Shown here piece after piece: positions 29,521 through 43,421 of a DNA stretch of 64,000 nt (its first letter is position 1; every line of letters starts with the position of its first letter). The translations under genes were made by a program, and so were the position numbers. The stretch is from Eulemur rufifrons (Eukaryota > Chordata > Mammalia > Primates > Lemuridae). Location of the stretch: positions 82,099,114 through 82,163,113 of the forward strand of contig NC_090984.1 of the NCBI RefSeq assembly GCF_041146395.1. Reading direction: 5' to 3'. The notes below the pieces were generated by a model. It ran no database searches. It was not told where the DNA came from and worked only from the letters and a program-made list of their open reading frames with translations.

Positions 29521-30873
29521 TACCTCTAAGATGCAAGCCTGAAGAATTGTTCTCTATGGGTACTTTTGGTTGGGGTGGGGGGTTGTTTCTATGTGTCCCA
29601 TCATCTCCTGAAGCACAGTGACCCACTGATGCTTTGAATTGACTCACGTGTGAGTTAAAGGTGTAGTGCATTGGCTGTTAGATTCGTCTGGTAAAATAAA
29701 AAATTCTCCTGTTTTTTCCTAAAGTAAAATGTTAGCTACCATATTGTTGTTACATTCACTGAGACTTAGAGGCATTTAAATTAAGGAAGAATATTTAAAA
29801 TTTCTTCCATGCCACCATTTTCCCACATGGTTTCAGGCAAATATTTTTCTCATTCTCTTGATACCACCCTCTCTGTACTAATGTTATAAACTTACCCACA
29901 CTGGTAACTAATCATTCAAAGACAAGTCTGAGGCTTTGAGTTTTTAATCAAGAAAAGGATCATTTAGCCCTATTAAATAAATAAAACATGCACCTGTTTT
30001 GAGGAAGACTTGAGATTTTAACAGTAAAGCTGTGAACCTTCTATTCCAGAAGTGTGAATGTCACCAACAGCCTTATCAATAAACATTGATTGGAATATGC
30101 AAAGCATGCTCTTAGTGTACAGAATACTTATCCTTGCATGAGAAGTTAATGAGGGAAGAAATACAAGGCATTTAAAGAGACAAGCATATTTATTGGTGCA
30201 GCCCCACCCACACAGGAGAACATTTACCATTGATGGTGGGTCCCAATAAAAGTGATGCAATATGGTGTTTTGTGGGATGTGAGGTGCAGTAGGTAGAGTG
30301 GAGTACTCCGCCATCTTCAAAGTATGAGTTAGGTGCCTTTTGCAGGTAAGGAGTGTCACCCATATTCGGGTTTAGGCAAAGGGCCTCAAAGAAGTTCTGA
30401 GACTGCCCTTCATGGTCATTGCCAAAGTGAGTAGGAGAGTTTTCAAGGATGTGTCCCCTAACATAGGGGAATCCCAGCTGTGTGTGGTAGCTTCCTGGTG
30501 ATTCCACGGGCCCTGGGCACCCAATCCCATACAGACTATTTGTGACTTGCTCCTACAGGGTGGGAAGCAGAGGACCACACAATTTTCCAAATGAAATTCC
30601 AAAAGGAATTCCTTATTAATTATGGGCTTGTAATCAATCATAATTGTGGCTGAGAGATGAGAGTTGGCCCCTACAGACTTCTGCTGAGGGCGGTTGAAGG
30701 TTTCAAGTTGTTCTAGCGTGCCTACGTTTTCCAAATGTCTTCATTGTAATGGACTAACTGCACTCTTTGCCATTAGTTTTATTTGGATTGAGCAGGTTAT
30801 TGGCTTGAATTTGTTGCTTTTTCTTTCTAGTAATGGCTATAGCTAGTCAATTCACATCTAATTATTTTTAAAT

Positions 30874-30941
30874 TCCTCCCTCCCTTCCTTCTTTCCTTCT
30901 TTCGTTCCTCCCTCCCTTCCTTTCATTTTCTCTCCTTCTCA
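30874..30941. repeat. CT-rich (CCTT)n tract
   Basis: Imperfect CCTTCCTTCTTT repeats. Confidence 0.85.
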
Positions 30942-32234
30942 TCTGAATCAAAAAATTTTTTGCCTGTTATGAAGCAATGGCAAAATAGCTAAAGTAAGCA
31001 GTTCACAAGCCAATAATATTCACAATGTAAATTTGCACTTTTAAGGATATGGCCCTATAATTAATTTTTTGCAAACATAATGGGATCATAACAGGCAATA
31101 CCGGGGAAATAACAAAAATCATGATGAAAATAATAGTAATGATTCTAACAAAACCCCGTGGTACACTAGGACACAAAAATCAAGCGTTCTAGGTAATTAT
31201 AATTGGCACATGAAAGCTCTCTGTAAATATGAAGGCTCTACAACACAGGGAGCTTCATCATTATTCCTCAGCATCCTTGCTGGGTCATTTTGTTGGTATG
31301 TTAAATTTATCAACCACACATAGAAATTAAAGATTAGATATTTTTCCAGAATGATTTTGAATAACTATCACATTTTTTTCTTTCAAAGGACCTTAGAATT
31401 GAAAGGTAACCAAGAAGATATATATCACCTCGTACTATTCAATGTATGAATGCTTTCTAAAATAGTAGAGAAAGAACACCTTTAAGATGACTTCAGAATT
31501 ACTTCAAATTCTGAATGTTACATAGGCACAAATAATCTCAGATATTTCTTTGGCTTACCAAAAGAAAATGAAAAGTTTCTGAAGAAAAGCATAGATCTCA
31601 CTAATGACAGATTTTAAGTTAAGTGTTGTCACAAATTCCCTGTGATGATCATAGATAGTGAGGAAAGTTTAGGGCTTTACTCAGGTAGGAAAGACCTTGG
31701 AAGGATGTTAACACATCGTAGAGACAAAGACAAAAAACCCTGGGGATCCAGTTTACTCTGCCGATTGTTGGAATATTGCCCAGGTAGTTCCAGATATGAG
31801 TTAGGAATATTTCCTGGAAGCTCAGAAACACTTTTTCCATCCAGTACCTTTCTGACATTTGCTTTAGTTCACCACATCCTGAAAACAGATATTTGGCTCC
31901 CAGCATTTTTTCAAACCACAGCATAGTATTACCTATAAATTACATTTCAAACAGTTTTCCTAAAATATGACCACATCTGCACGTGTGTCAAAGCCTTTTT
32001 GCTTTCTTACCTTTTAAAAATAGCTCACCCAACTTTGTGAACTATTTCATAGAATGTTCAATTATAAACTGAGGCCACTAAAGAATCTCTCAGATTCAGA
32101 GATAACACCACCAGTGTGTGGGCTAATCCTACACCATGAGCTATTGTATTACGGAATACAAGCCCCTGGAAACACTTCTTCAGTGTATTGAATGGAACCA
32201 TATTTCCCATTATTCTCTCTCAATGATAACAACA

Positions 32235-32440
32235 ACAATAATAGCTAATATGGATTGAGGACTGCGCCAAGCACTTCACAACGTCCTGTGAGGTACCACT
32301 CTGGCCTTATTTTACACACAGATGAAATCAACTGAGCCACAGACTTGCCCAAGGTTGGAGACTTAGTAAGTGATAAAGTGTGTCCTCTTACTCTGGTCTC
32401 TATGATGCAGAATCTGGGCTCTTCACCAGTCAGCTCTGTC
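32235..32440 (-). mobile_element. MIR SINE
   Basis: Complement of MIR: CGCCAAGCACTTCACAACGT, CCTTATTTTACACACAGATG, CTTGCCCAAGGTTGGAG, then GAATCTGGGCTCTTCACC. Confidence 0.8.
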
Positions 32441-33467
32441 TTGCCTCAGAACCAGAGCTGTTACATCTGTTCAAGCAATCAGTGCTTTCAGAGAGGGACA
32501 TGAGCAGATTATAAAGACTGTGTAAATACACACTTGCTTTCCAGCATCCCCAGCCTTTTGGATTGCTCAAGGAGAGAAGTTGCCAGGAAAATGCACACAC
32601 AACTCCCCTCTTTGTCAGCAAAAAGCAGGCCCCCAGAGAACTCGGCCAAAGGGAAGCGGAAGAACATAAGATTATGCCCGCGGGACAGTGAATGATGGCT
32701 TAGCCAACAAAGACAGAAAGAAGTACTGTGCTTGGCAAGTGATGTTTATAAAAGGCCAGTCTTTTCTCATAAATCTAAGTAGCAACAAAAGTGACAAGAG
32801 AGGGAAAAGGCAGGGGAAGAGAAGAGGGAGGGAGCCGTGGAGGCCTGTATCAGTGTCATGGCGGCAGCAGCATTGGTGGCTGTTTTTAGAAGCAGTGACG
32901 GACACAATCAGCTTAAAACAGCAGAGAAACAAATCGCTCAGGACAGAAAACAGAACAGCTTTGCTGCCGTGAGGGACAACCAGCCACCTGTCTCTGGTTT
33001 CTGCAGTCCTTTCAGGTCTGGGGCAGGGAACTCCAGGCTGGGCAGGGTGCAGTGAGGACAGGCAGCTGCCTCTGCTCAGCAGTCCCCAGCGCATCCACGT
33101 GCCCTGGCAGGGCAGCCCAGCCAGTGCAGGTGGATGGAAAAAGGACAAAGTCATGGGTCATGGTGTCCGGTGGTTCCTTAAGGCCTCTCCTGTGCAATCT
33201 ACATCTGCATCCACAGCACAGTCCCTAACTGATTTTCACACAGTCCTGTCCTGCAGAGGTAGCGGGAGGGCACTGGGGCTTTTCATGCCTTCTGCCGTCT
33301 TTGACAGGGATAAATGACGCATTCTCATTCGTTGATTCCCTCTTCCATCCGGAATGCTGCCCTGATTGCTGTCTCTCCTGTATAGAAAACCTGGAGTTGC
33401 AATAATGGTCACCTACCACAAGCTGTCCACCATGCTTTGTTTTAAAACTGCCAGAAAAGTATTTCCA

Positions 33468-33633
33468 ATTTTTTTTTTTAAAAGACAGGGTTTTGATATG
33501 TTGCTCAGGCTGGAGTGCAGTGGTGCAGGTGATCATCACTCACTGTAACCTTGAACTTCTGGCTTCAAGTGATCCTCCCTCCTCAGCCTCCCAAAGTGCT
33601 GGGATTACAGGCATGCGCCATCACACCGAGTCC
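33468..33633 (-). mobile_element. Alu monomer
   Basis: T run, AAAGACAGGGTTTTGATATG, GGCTGGAGTGCAGTGG, then CCTCCCAAAGTGCTGGGATT and CACCGAGTCC: one arm only. Confidence 0.9.
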
Positions 33634-34039
33634 ATTTGTAATGTTTAAAAAAAAAGATTTCCATTAAGAAAAAGTTACAATTTTATGTCTAAGTACTTAA
33701 ATAGTTGTTCCACTATTTAGCAAGGGAGACCCTAGCCATCCAGTTCATTTCCCAAAGACATCTGCAGTTTTATTGTACACAGTTCTATGTGATTCAAGTG
33801 ATATTTTGAGGACTGCTATAACAATAAAATTCTGGGTTTCTGAAGGGTGCTGAAATTGAAGGGCCATAGTGACAATCTTTTAGTCATGTTAGAGCCAGCG
33901 ACAGAAACAAAACATCCATTGGTCCTCAGGCCTAAATGGAAGGAGCAAGACCACAGTTCACACTATGCTGATTGCTGTCTTCTCCCCTGACGGCTTAGCT
34001 GATTCCTGCAGGCAAGAATGTAAGCAAAGAGGCCAGTAA

Positions 34040-34800
34040 CACACACCTCCTGCAGTTTGGGCTATTTGGATGCCAGCTCTTTTATGAGGTGCTCTGTGAC
34101 CCTTTCAGCTGCGAGTAATTTTGCCCTCCTCACAAATTCTATGGCAGTGGGCACCTTTCTCCTGGAAGCTCGCTCTCTACCCATGTTGGAGTCATTTGTG
34201 GGCGTGGCTTATCTCTTCCACTGAACTGAAAGCTCCACAGGGCAGGATTCTTACCCCCATGTCCCATTCTCTCCCAGTACCCCTACCCAGCACTCTGAGC
34301 CTACGGCCAGACATCATTCTCCCTCCACCCCAGTCCCAGGCCAACACTGCACACCCACCCACCACCCACTGGCAGCCACCCTGAGGCTTCCTGATGTGCT
34401 GCCCGGCTGATTGCCCCCTGCTGGACTCCCTTCTGCCTCGCTGGTCTAGTCCACCCACCCTGCTCTCACACCTTGCGGCCCTGCTCCAGAGGGCAATGGA
34501 TGGGATATCACATGTCTCCAGGAGGACCAGCCCCGCCAACAGGGTCCTATACTTGTAGCCAGTTGATCCTGCTGTGTGGTGACAAAAGCCCGTACAGCTG
34601 TCCAACTGTAAAGTTCCCTTGAGAAGTTATGACACATCTTATTTGTTTTCTGTTTCCCAATTCAAAAATGCACTTTTGCCTCTGTATGGCCTCCCTACCT
34701 AAAATTTCAACCCCGATCCCCGGAACTCACCATCCCCTTTTCCTGCCTTTTTAATTTTATTTTTGGCATTTTTTACTAACATACTGAACATTTTACTCAT
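34040..34800 (+). mobile_element. L2 LINE, 5' segment (interrupted)
   Basis: The L2 3' region is recognised from CTGAAAGCTCCACAGGGCAG and neighbouring text, followed by weaker L2-like sequence up to the LTR at 34801. It appears to continue at 35185. Internal order is partly rearranged or duplicated, so the boundaries are approximate. Confidence 0.55.
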
Positions 34801-35184
34801 TGTTATGGTTTGAATATCCCCTCCAAATGCACTTTGGAATTTAATTGCCATCGAAACAGTTATTAAGAGGAGTATTTAAGAGGTGATCTGGCCATGGGGG
34901 CTCTGCCCTCACAGGATTAATGCTGTATCTTGGGAGTGGGTTAGTCATTGTGGGGGTGGGATCCTGACAAAAGCATGAAGTTCAGCCCCTGTCCCCTCTC
35001 TGTTTCCCACGCTCACTTGCCCTTCTGCCTTCCACCACGGGGCGACGCAGCACGAAGGCCCTCACCAGATGCCAGTGCCATGTTCCCGGACTTCACAGCC
35101 TCCAGAATCATGAGCCAGTAATCTTCTATTGTTTATAATTACCTGGTCCATGGTATTTTGTTATCGCAACATAAAATGAATGAA
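34801..35184 (+). mobile_element. MaLR solo LTR (MST/MLT1-like)
   Basis: Starts TGTTATGGTTTGAATATCCC and contains TTAAGAGGTGATCTGGCCAT, GGGGGCTCTGCCCTCAC, GAAGGCCCTCACCAGATGCC, then CCTCCAGAATCATGAGCC, ending near TTATCGCAACATAAAATGAA. This is the usual MaLR LTR order. No internal retroviral sequence is attached. Confidence 0.88.
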
Positions 35185-35648
<464 letters not shown>

Positions 35649-37001
35649 TCAGCTGCAAGGTGCTGGGTGTCTTGGGCTGCCAGAGAGAACAGGCCTCCCC
35701 CCACCCCCCCGCCCCATGTGTGTGTGGGGTAGAAATCCCTGCTGAAGGGAATGAAAAGGAACTCTGTCCACAATGCATATTTGGTATTTTTTAAATAACT
35801 GGATAAAGTTTATTCTACAGTGGTAGCGTTTTGCTTTAAATTTAGATTGAAAAGGACAAATAATTTATCACTTAAGTTTATTTTTATCAAAAGGGAATCA
35901 TCTCTACAATTTAAATTATATTAAGTAAAATAAAGCTTTAGTTTGTAGAGTCGGACATGAATCCTTTCGAGGGACACGTGTGCCTGGTGAAAGTTGGCAT
36001 TCAGAAAGGCAGCCAGGAGGCAGTGGGGCATTGTCAAGGCACGAGAGCCAGGAATCAGTAAATCCAAGAGAAGAAAGAAGAAAGAGGATGGCAGTGGTCG
36101 TCAATATTAAACAGTAATCCAATAATAACAGAAGTTAATAAGATATAAGAATAATGGGCAAAAGTACTTGCCCCTTTCATTAAGGAAAGCCAATAGTGAA
36201 CTGCGGAGACAGTTAGGAACCATCAATGCTTCTAATAGTCATCAACCTGCCATAAAAATCAGACATGAACCAACAGCTTGTGCAGCAAAGGCAACTACGT
36301 ACTAAATGAATCATAGCTTCTCCATGATGTTTAAATGAAATGCTGACTATAACACTTTTATTTGATTTAAATCTATACATGCCATAGATATTTCTCTTAA
36401 TCAGTTCTCTCACTGAGTTATAAACATTTATTAAAGATAATCCTTTCAATGAGGTACATATATTATTTTGATTCTTAAACTATAATCTGAAAAAAAATGT
36501 AATTTACAGCAAATGAAAGCTAAATACTCACATATGTATTAACAGCACTTAAAAAAAAGCACCCTATTGAGTAAACTATAAAATTTGGGGGCTGGCAAGG
36601 AAGGAACACCTTAGCCTATCAAATTTTAATTTATTCCCAAAGTCATAAAGAACTGCGTCTCTTTATATAATAATTAACTGATAGGTATTTGATAACTGTT
36701 CTCAAATTCAAGGTCTTCGTATAAGGTATGCATTAGTAATTGCTTGAGCAATGGCTTCTACACATGTAAATTTCAGTAGAGGGGAAAACTTGTCCTTACA
36801 GGCTCTGTCACTGATTTCGAGCAGAAAGAAAGCTTTGCTCTGATGAAGAGGCCAGGGCAGAGACAAGCCTGGGGCTGCACATTTCATGCCAGCAAAAGCA
36901 AAGAAAGGACTGATTGATAAACTCTTGCTTTGGAAAACACAAGGAAGTATACAAAACGGTTAGGTTGTTAGGGAATCAAAAGTTTTAACATAGGCATGCA
37001 T

Positions 37002-37004
37002 GCC

Positions 37005-37027
<23 letters not shown>
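37002..37027. repeat. Poly(A) run
   Basis: About 25 A residues with no recognised SINE body upstream. Confidence 0.9.
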
Positions 37028-37037
<10 letters not shown>

Positions 37038-37395
37038 ATCAGTGTGTAATGCTTTGAAAGGACAGCTTACATTTAAAAATCCATTTCTGCCTTGACATGG
37101 GTTAAATATTAACTTAGAAAGCCAATTTATTGTAGGCCAGAGCTAAGGTTATTTCTGTGAGGCAAACCTCAAAACATAAGAATGCCAAACAGTGCAGAGG
37201 GTCATTACTTTAGCATCTCATGCAGTTTATGTCCTTTCCCCTTCAGCTATAGCGGAGAATTCATAAGCACTCAAATGTCGGTTGACCTACTGGTCATTGT
37301 GTCCAGATGAAGCGATGTGAAATTATAATCCCTAGGGGAGCATGGTTGAAAAATATTTAAGTATGTAAGTGGAGGAGAAGCATTATCATGGATCA

Positions 37396-37481
37396 AGAAG
37401 GAAGAAAGGAAGGACAAAAGGAAAGGAAAGAAGAAAAGAAGAAAGGAAAGAAAGAAGGAAGAAAGAAAAAAAAAAGAGAAA
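37396..37481. repeat. Purine tract (GAAA/GGAA)n
   Basis: About 86 nt almost purely A and G; on the gene strand it is a long C/T tract about 400 nt downstream of exon 2. Confidence 0.93.
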
Positions 37482-37733
37482 ATGTGACTTGTTACCATTA
37501 AATAAGATATACTTGTCACAAAGTGCTTTGGAAACCTATAGGGTTTAAAAAACTTTGCAATAATGACCCTGAATTCACAAAGAAATAGGCCTCTTTCTGA
37601 ATATTCAGTAGTAGAGAATTAGGACCTCAGTGTGGAAGACAGCAACCACTTGGAAAACCAGGCTGTGTTTCCAGCTGGTTGGCAAAAGGTAACCACCTCA
37701 AGAAGGGATATGTTTGAAGTTGATCTGGATTTA

Positions 37734-38054
<321 letters not shown>

Positions 38055-39231
38055 TCAGCAAGACCCCAAGTCAGAGAGTCATCAGCCTCCTCAGATTCCT
38101 CTTGTTGAGGCTGGGCCGTTTAGCTGACATTTGTACATGTGGATTCTGGTAACAGTGGTATCCAAACTCCTTGGGCTCCAGAGTGGTTTCTCCTCTGAAG
38201 TGGTGATTCTAGCCAGGGCAGCCAAAGGCCCTCACCAGCTGATACCTACCTAGAATTTCCTCATTTCATTAATTAATTAATAATTTATTTAATATCTATT
38301 ATTTACTTAGGACTAACAAAACAGAACAATGAGTCAGATAATCTGATTATTATCAACTTAACTTAGCCCAAAAGGCTACTGGTCTGGGATTGGAGCAGAA
38401 AGAATGAAGAGAGTGAGAACAGGATGAAGGAAGGATTAGGTTCCACTTCCCAGCTTCTCCCAAGTACAGCCCTGCTGCCCTAACTCCTCTCCACACTAAC
38501 CTCCTAAGCCAAGGTTTGCTCTCTCTCTGACCTCCACGCCACCCCATCCTTGTGCGGGTGCGATTCTGCTGGGGAGATAAGGTGTGCAGCTAGGCACTGC
38601 TGTCCCAACCTCCCGCCTGCTGGGGTGGCCATGGCACACACTGCTGATCTATGAGATCCAAGTGGAAACATGCTGGGGACGCGAAGGGTCTGAAGAAGCT
38701 TTGCCTTTCTGCTGATGTGGGACTGGTGGTGGCTGGTACAGCCTTTCCCCTTTGGCCCCCTGACTTTACGATGGATGGGATGTCTTCTGACTCACATGAG
38801 GAGAAGGCCCTCAGGATATGGGTGGAGGGGTGGGAAGAGAGGGAACCTGGGTTCTGATGGCATCTTTGAGCAGCTGAGCCAGCACCTACCACTAGGCTTC
38901 TTGTTAGTACCTGTTCTGGAACTTTCCATGGCTTGCAGCCATTATCATTATACTTGATACAAAACTTCTTCTCATAGCAGACCAGGCTTACCCTTCCATC
39001 CCTCACAGACAGAGACAGACTCCCCTTTCCGCACTGCCTTCTTTGGAAACTAAAGCCCATTCTCCTCCTTGCCAACACAGTGCTTCATCTACCCTTTCCT
39101 TTTAGTAAGAGGAAGGAATCCTAAAATTATATTTTTGGTCTTGTGACTGTTTTTCTTTTATATTTGCCTTATTAAATACAAAGTTGAGCACTGACTCTCT
39201 TTAAAAATATGCATGCCAAATGCTTGGTGGA

Positions 39232-39425
39232 AACAATGCGGGATGGCAGAAAGAACACAGGCTTTGAAAGGGTTCAGATTCTGGCTCTGTCCCTTGAGAA
39301 AGTTACCTCTGCCTGAATTACTCCAGTGGAAAAAATGGGAAGAATAACAATGCTTGGTAGTTGGATTATTGTGAGAGTTGACTGCATGAACCCATGTGAA
39401 AGCTCCTGCTAGTAAATGGTAGTGG
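39232..39425 (+). mobile_element. MIR SINE
   Basis: GAACACAGGCTTTGAAAGGG, TTCTGGCTCTGTCCCTTGAG, AAAAATGGGAAGAATAACAA, then the 3' region to GTAAATGGTAGTGG. Confidence 0.85.
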
Positions 39426-39630
39426 TTAAGGGAATTATTCTGAATTCATAAATGCTGCCAGTTACTGGCTGTACAACCCTTTGTAATAAATAGTTTTACC
39501 TCATCCATAAAATAAGAATAATACTATTCTTGGGTGTTGTGGGCATTGCATGAGATACTACACCTAACACCTAGAACCCTGCTGGTGCATAGTGCCTGAT
39601 GCATGCTTAATAAATGTTGGCTGTCACTGA
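39426..39630 (+). mobile_element. MIR SINE, second copy in tandem
   Basis: TACTGGCTGTACAACCCTTT, CCTCATCCATAAAATAAGAA, GGGCATTGCATGAGATACTA, ending CTTAATAAATGTTGGCTG. It abuts the previous MIR in the same orientation. Confidence 0.85.
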
Positions 39631-41704
39631 CTCATTCTCTTTCTTCATTCCTGCTCACAACACCTGCTGACTGCAGGGATTCGTAGGACAGATTCCTGGA
39701 ACAGGATCATATTCTCTGTTGGAGAATATCCTTGATCACTTGTACCTTGCTCTATGTACTCAGACTCCAGGAGGCTGGACCAACACAACTGAGTAAGAAA
39801 AAGCACAAAGTGAGCCTACAGTTGCAAAAGGCCTACTCAATTCTTTATGATCAAGTTCTAGCTGGAACATTATTTGGGGTAAAAGCTTCTCCTCAAGAAC
39901 TATTTCCAGGAGCCCAGGGGATAAAGGCGAAGGAAAAGGGTCTCATTTGGAAGAGCAGGCAGTAAAATAAGAGAAACATTTTAAAGGAGACTTTTTTTTT
40001 CATTGTTACTTTCGAACTCATATCTTTTTTTTTTCTGAATGAGTAAAAATCTGCTAGGCTGCCACAGTTTTCTTCCTCTTTTTATTATAACCTATTCTTA
40101 GTAACCACACAGAGGTTTGAATACAGAAGCCAAATTCCTCTGGCTACAGAGAAGTGAAGCTACCTGATTTCCTGTACTCCAAACCTTGCAATTAATTCAG
40201 TCTGTATTATGTAAGTCAGAGATCAGGTACTGCTATATACTTAGAAAAAAATTAGTCAGTAGTGACAAAGAGTGCCGGGCTCATTCAGGATTTTATATGG
40301 CAAAGCAATAAATGAAGTGCAAAAATCAATTTATTTCCAGATTTCCTCTCTTTGTATCTACATTCAGTCCTAAGAATGCCTTCTACCTGACCAGTGATTA
40401 TTCTGGTATTTGATAAACAACTGCATTAGAAGATAAAGATCTAGAAACCTTTCTCTTAAGCTTTATCAACTTGTAGAAATTGTGTAGGAGACAATAAAAA
40501 ACGCTGGAAAAGTATTTATTCCTAGAAAGTGCTCTTATTGTAAGAATTTATCTGTGCATTGCTTTTATAAGGTAGTCTTTTGATCACATTTATAAGCTAT
40601 ATCTAATGTAGAAGAACATTATTATTGATTTTGTTTCCCAGAAGCATTTAAATTCCTGCTGTGTGCTAACAGAGATGTTCTATATTCAGGACCACAGAGC
40701 AGCCCTGTAAATTTATGACCAGAACACTGAAGATGCAAATGTGTTGTGTTTGTTTTCAGCACAGCATCTCTGGCTGTACATGCAGTCATTAGAAGGAGAA
40801 AGGTATGGTTCTAAAAGCTGTTTAAAATGCCTAAGCAATGGCATTCAGATTTCTTGGATATTTGTTTTCTAATTTACTGAAAAGGTGTCATGATCTGAAA
40901 GCGAATGAGATGGGAAAATGATGCAGCCGCCCAGCACTGACAGCTCTTCCTTGAGTTGTTCTCGCATGCTGGGAACAACCAAGGTCTCCCAGAAAGATGG
41001 CAAGCTGTTCCTCCTTCCCTCCTTGCCTGGCTTTCCCCTCCGCCTTCCACCCTCACCTCAGCACCCCTTGTCTCCCTAGGAGAGATCAGGAGCTCAACCT
41101 GGAAGCGACTGTGGCAGATGTTTCAGAACCTATTTCTGGCGCTCAGCAAACAGGTAACGGAATTGAATCCAGCCTCACCAACCCCGACTTGCCCGAGCTT
41201 CCGCCCAAGCTGCTGGGCATGCCCAGACCAAACACAGCATCTCCTTTCCTTTCCCCACCATAAATATCATTGACGTGTCATTTTTCCCTCAATTTACTGT
41301 GAATGTTGGATGGAGACAAATTGGGACGGATGAAAGGAAGCGTTCTGGCTGTCTGGGATCTGAAGTTACAGGCCCCGGTTGGGTCAAAAGGGTCAGCCAA
41401 AGAATTGGTACACAACAGATGAGGTGGCAAACAAGCCAAGGCAGCTTGATGGCCCAGAAAACGACCTTGCTGCCTCCCCGTGCATCGCCCAGCCGGGCAC
41501 CAAAGCCAACTCCACCTCCTTGCCGGGTTCCAAGGTAAACACAAAACATGACAGGAAAGTGGCCACTGATGCAACGGGATTCTGAAGGAAGCCCCAAAGC
41601 CCCATCCGACTCCCCAGGAGAATGATAGTTTCCCTGATAAAATACTGATTTTTGAGTCATACATAATACGTTACTGACATTGTACAATTAAAAAGTAAAA
41701 GAAA

Positions 41705-41912
41705 TTCTAATAGTTACAGTGTATTGGTCATTTCTCATGAGCCAGGAACTCTGATGGGTGCTTTCAATGTAGATCCTATTTAATCCCAATCACCACTCTG
41801 CTGTTTGCAGAGGCACAGAAAAGATATACACCTGCGTGAGGTTTTACTGAACTCAGAGAGCCAGAACACAAACCCTTGTCTGTTACCAAAGTCATGCTCT
41901 TTGTTCCAGCCT
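41705..41912 (-). mobile_element. MIR SINE
   Basis: Complement of MIR: CATGAGCCAGGAACTCTGAT, ATCCTATTTAATCCCAATCA, and the tRNA-like end with ACAAACCCTTGTCTG. Confidence 0.75.
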
Positions 41913-42596
41913 CCCAAAGAAAGAGAATTCTTCTCTCACCCTTGCAGAAAGGCACAAAACAACCCATAGTGAGAGCGTGTAAAACCAGAGAAGGTGAGCC
42001 GATGAGGGGATTATGATCGATCATGAAGGGATTTGATTATACTTAACAGTGGACAATATGTCAACTCCAGCATGACTAGTTAACCTACAAAATGTTCAAC
42101 TTCTTTTTTCTTGCGTAAAGTTTTTTGGTGAATTTGAAAAAGACCCCTGTCAGAGGGAAGTCTCATGGCAGAGGGGAAGATGCTTTGGACTGAGGTCCAA
42201 TGCCAGCTTTATCAACTTCCACCCTAAGCAGAGATTGGGCTGAGTGGGGAAATGAGGTAATGGAATGAGAACTCACTGAGTGACTAGTGATTTGGGGAAC
42301 CATCACGCTGAGCTGCCCAAGGGGTCTGATTTTCCTTCTAGGCAAAATTTCTGTTCTTCCTACTTGCACCTTTCCTGCCCGCATGAAGGGATCTCTTCTC
42401 TGGTTTCTCTGGTGATGGAAGATCCTGAATCTACCCCAACCCTAGCTCATGATAGTCACATGGGCAGGAATCCTCAGAGGCCAGCCTTCCCGGAGATGCC
42501 AACCTGGCTCTAGGCCCAGCAAAAAAAACAGGGTTGTGATCTGCAAAATGTGCAGCGGGGCCTGGGAATTGAAGCACACAGCCTAGGGACAACAGG

Positions 42597-42734
42597 TGTA
42601 TGTGTATGAGTGTGAGTGAGTATATGCATGTGAGTGTGTGAAAGTGTGCGTGTGTGTGTGTGTGTGAGAATGTATGTGTGTGTGTAAGAATGTATGTATG
42701 TGACTGTGTGTGTGTATGTGACTGTGTGTGTATG
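42597..42734. repeat. TG-rich microsatellite
   Basis: Imperfect TG repeats with GTGTGAGTG and GTATGTG variants; CA repeats on the gene strand. Confidence 0.93.
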
Positions 42735-42826
42735 AGATATCTCATCAGTGGAGTATGGGGAGGCTCTTGGCTTGGGAGAGGCTGGTGTCAGAGGGGACTT
42801 ATGGATAGGGAACTGGTCCATTAAAC

Positions 42827-43421
42827 TGTGGCTTATTGCTAACTGCTTTTGAGAGAGATTCTCTCCTTGACCAAGCTCTAGCCAGGCTCCTCTGAGCCCT
42901 CTTCTTGACTAGGCCTCAGCCTTGGCCTGTAAAGACTTGAACAAACACTAACACAGTTTCTAACAGTTCAAGGCTGAATCCCTAAGATGAGCCTAGACCC
43001 CCTTTAAAGTGCCTGCCTGAGAAAATTCAAGGCTGCTAAAGGAATTTAATGTTTGTTCCATCCAACACCTAAAGATAGAAGCTCTATCTCCCAGTCTCTG
43101 TGGGAAGGTAGGAGCTTAACTTTAATAAGCACCAGCTAGCAAACCTAGATGGGTTTCCTATAGACCAGTCCCTCCTTCCTGATTTTTGTAATTTTGCACT
43201 CCTCTGACTCTAAATCCCCGCTCCCCTTTCCTTACTCCCTGCATTTAATGTGCCCAGTCACCTCTGTGCCAATTGACAATGAGTTCAGTGCATGCTGGGC
43301 TCTTTTCCTCATTGCAATAGTGTATTATTGATTAAATAATACACTATTGTGTATTGAATTGTGCATTAAAGGACGGATTAAAATCTGTTCTTACCATTTT
43401 AACTAGCGTCTGTCTTTGACA
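42827..43421 (+). mobile_element. Probable solo LTR of an ERV1-like element
   Basis: About 595 bp starting TGTGGCTTATTG and ending CTGTCTTTGACA. The 3' part reads like a gammaretrovirus-type LTR end (ATTAAAATCTGTTCTTACCA, TTTTAACTAGCGTCTG). A perfect hairpin sits at 43315-43349. No gag, pol or env sequence is attached and I found no clear target-site duplication. The exact family is not recognised. Confidence 0.5.
43315..43349. repeat. Perfect inverted repeat, 14-bp arms
   Basis: CAATAGTGTATTAT, loop TGATTAA, ATAATACACTATTG. The arms are exact complements, so the DNA or RNA could form a 14-bp stem with a 7-nt loop. Confidence 0.97.

Noticed and set aside
32672..33154. 160-codon minus-strand reading frame
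   Set aside because: No known domain, biased low-complexity leucine and serine runs, and no flanking splice sites fitting TRIM9. Likely chance in a moderately GC-rich segment.
34192..34605. 137-codon minus-strand frame
   Set aside because: It lies over L2-like repeat sequence and resembles no protein.
38590..39078. 162-codon minus-strand reading frame
   Set aside because: No recognisable family, no RING or B-box cysteine pattern, and not in phase with exon 2; it is not the missing exon 1.
42431..42821. Histidine/threonine-rich frames
   Set aside because: They are translations of the TG/CA microsatellite.
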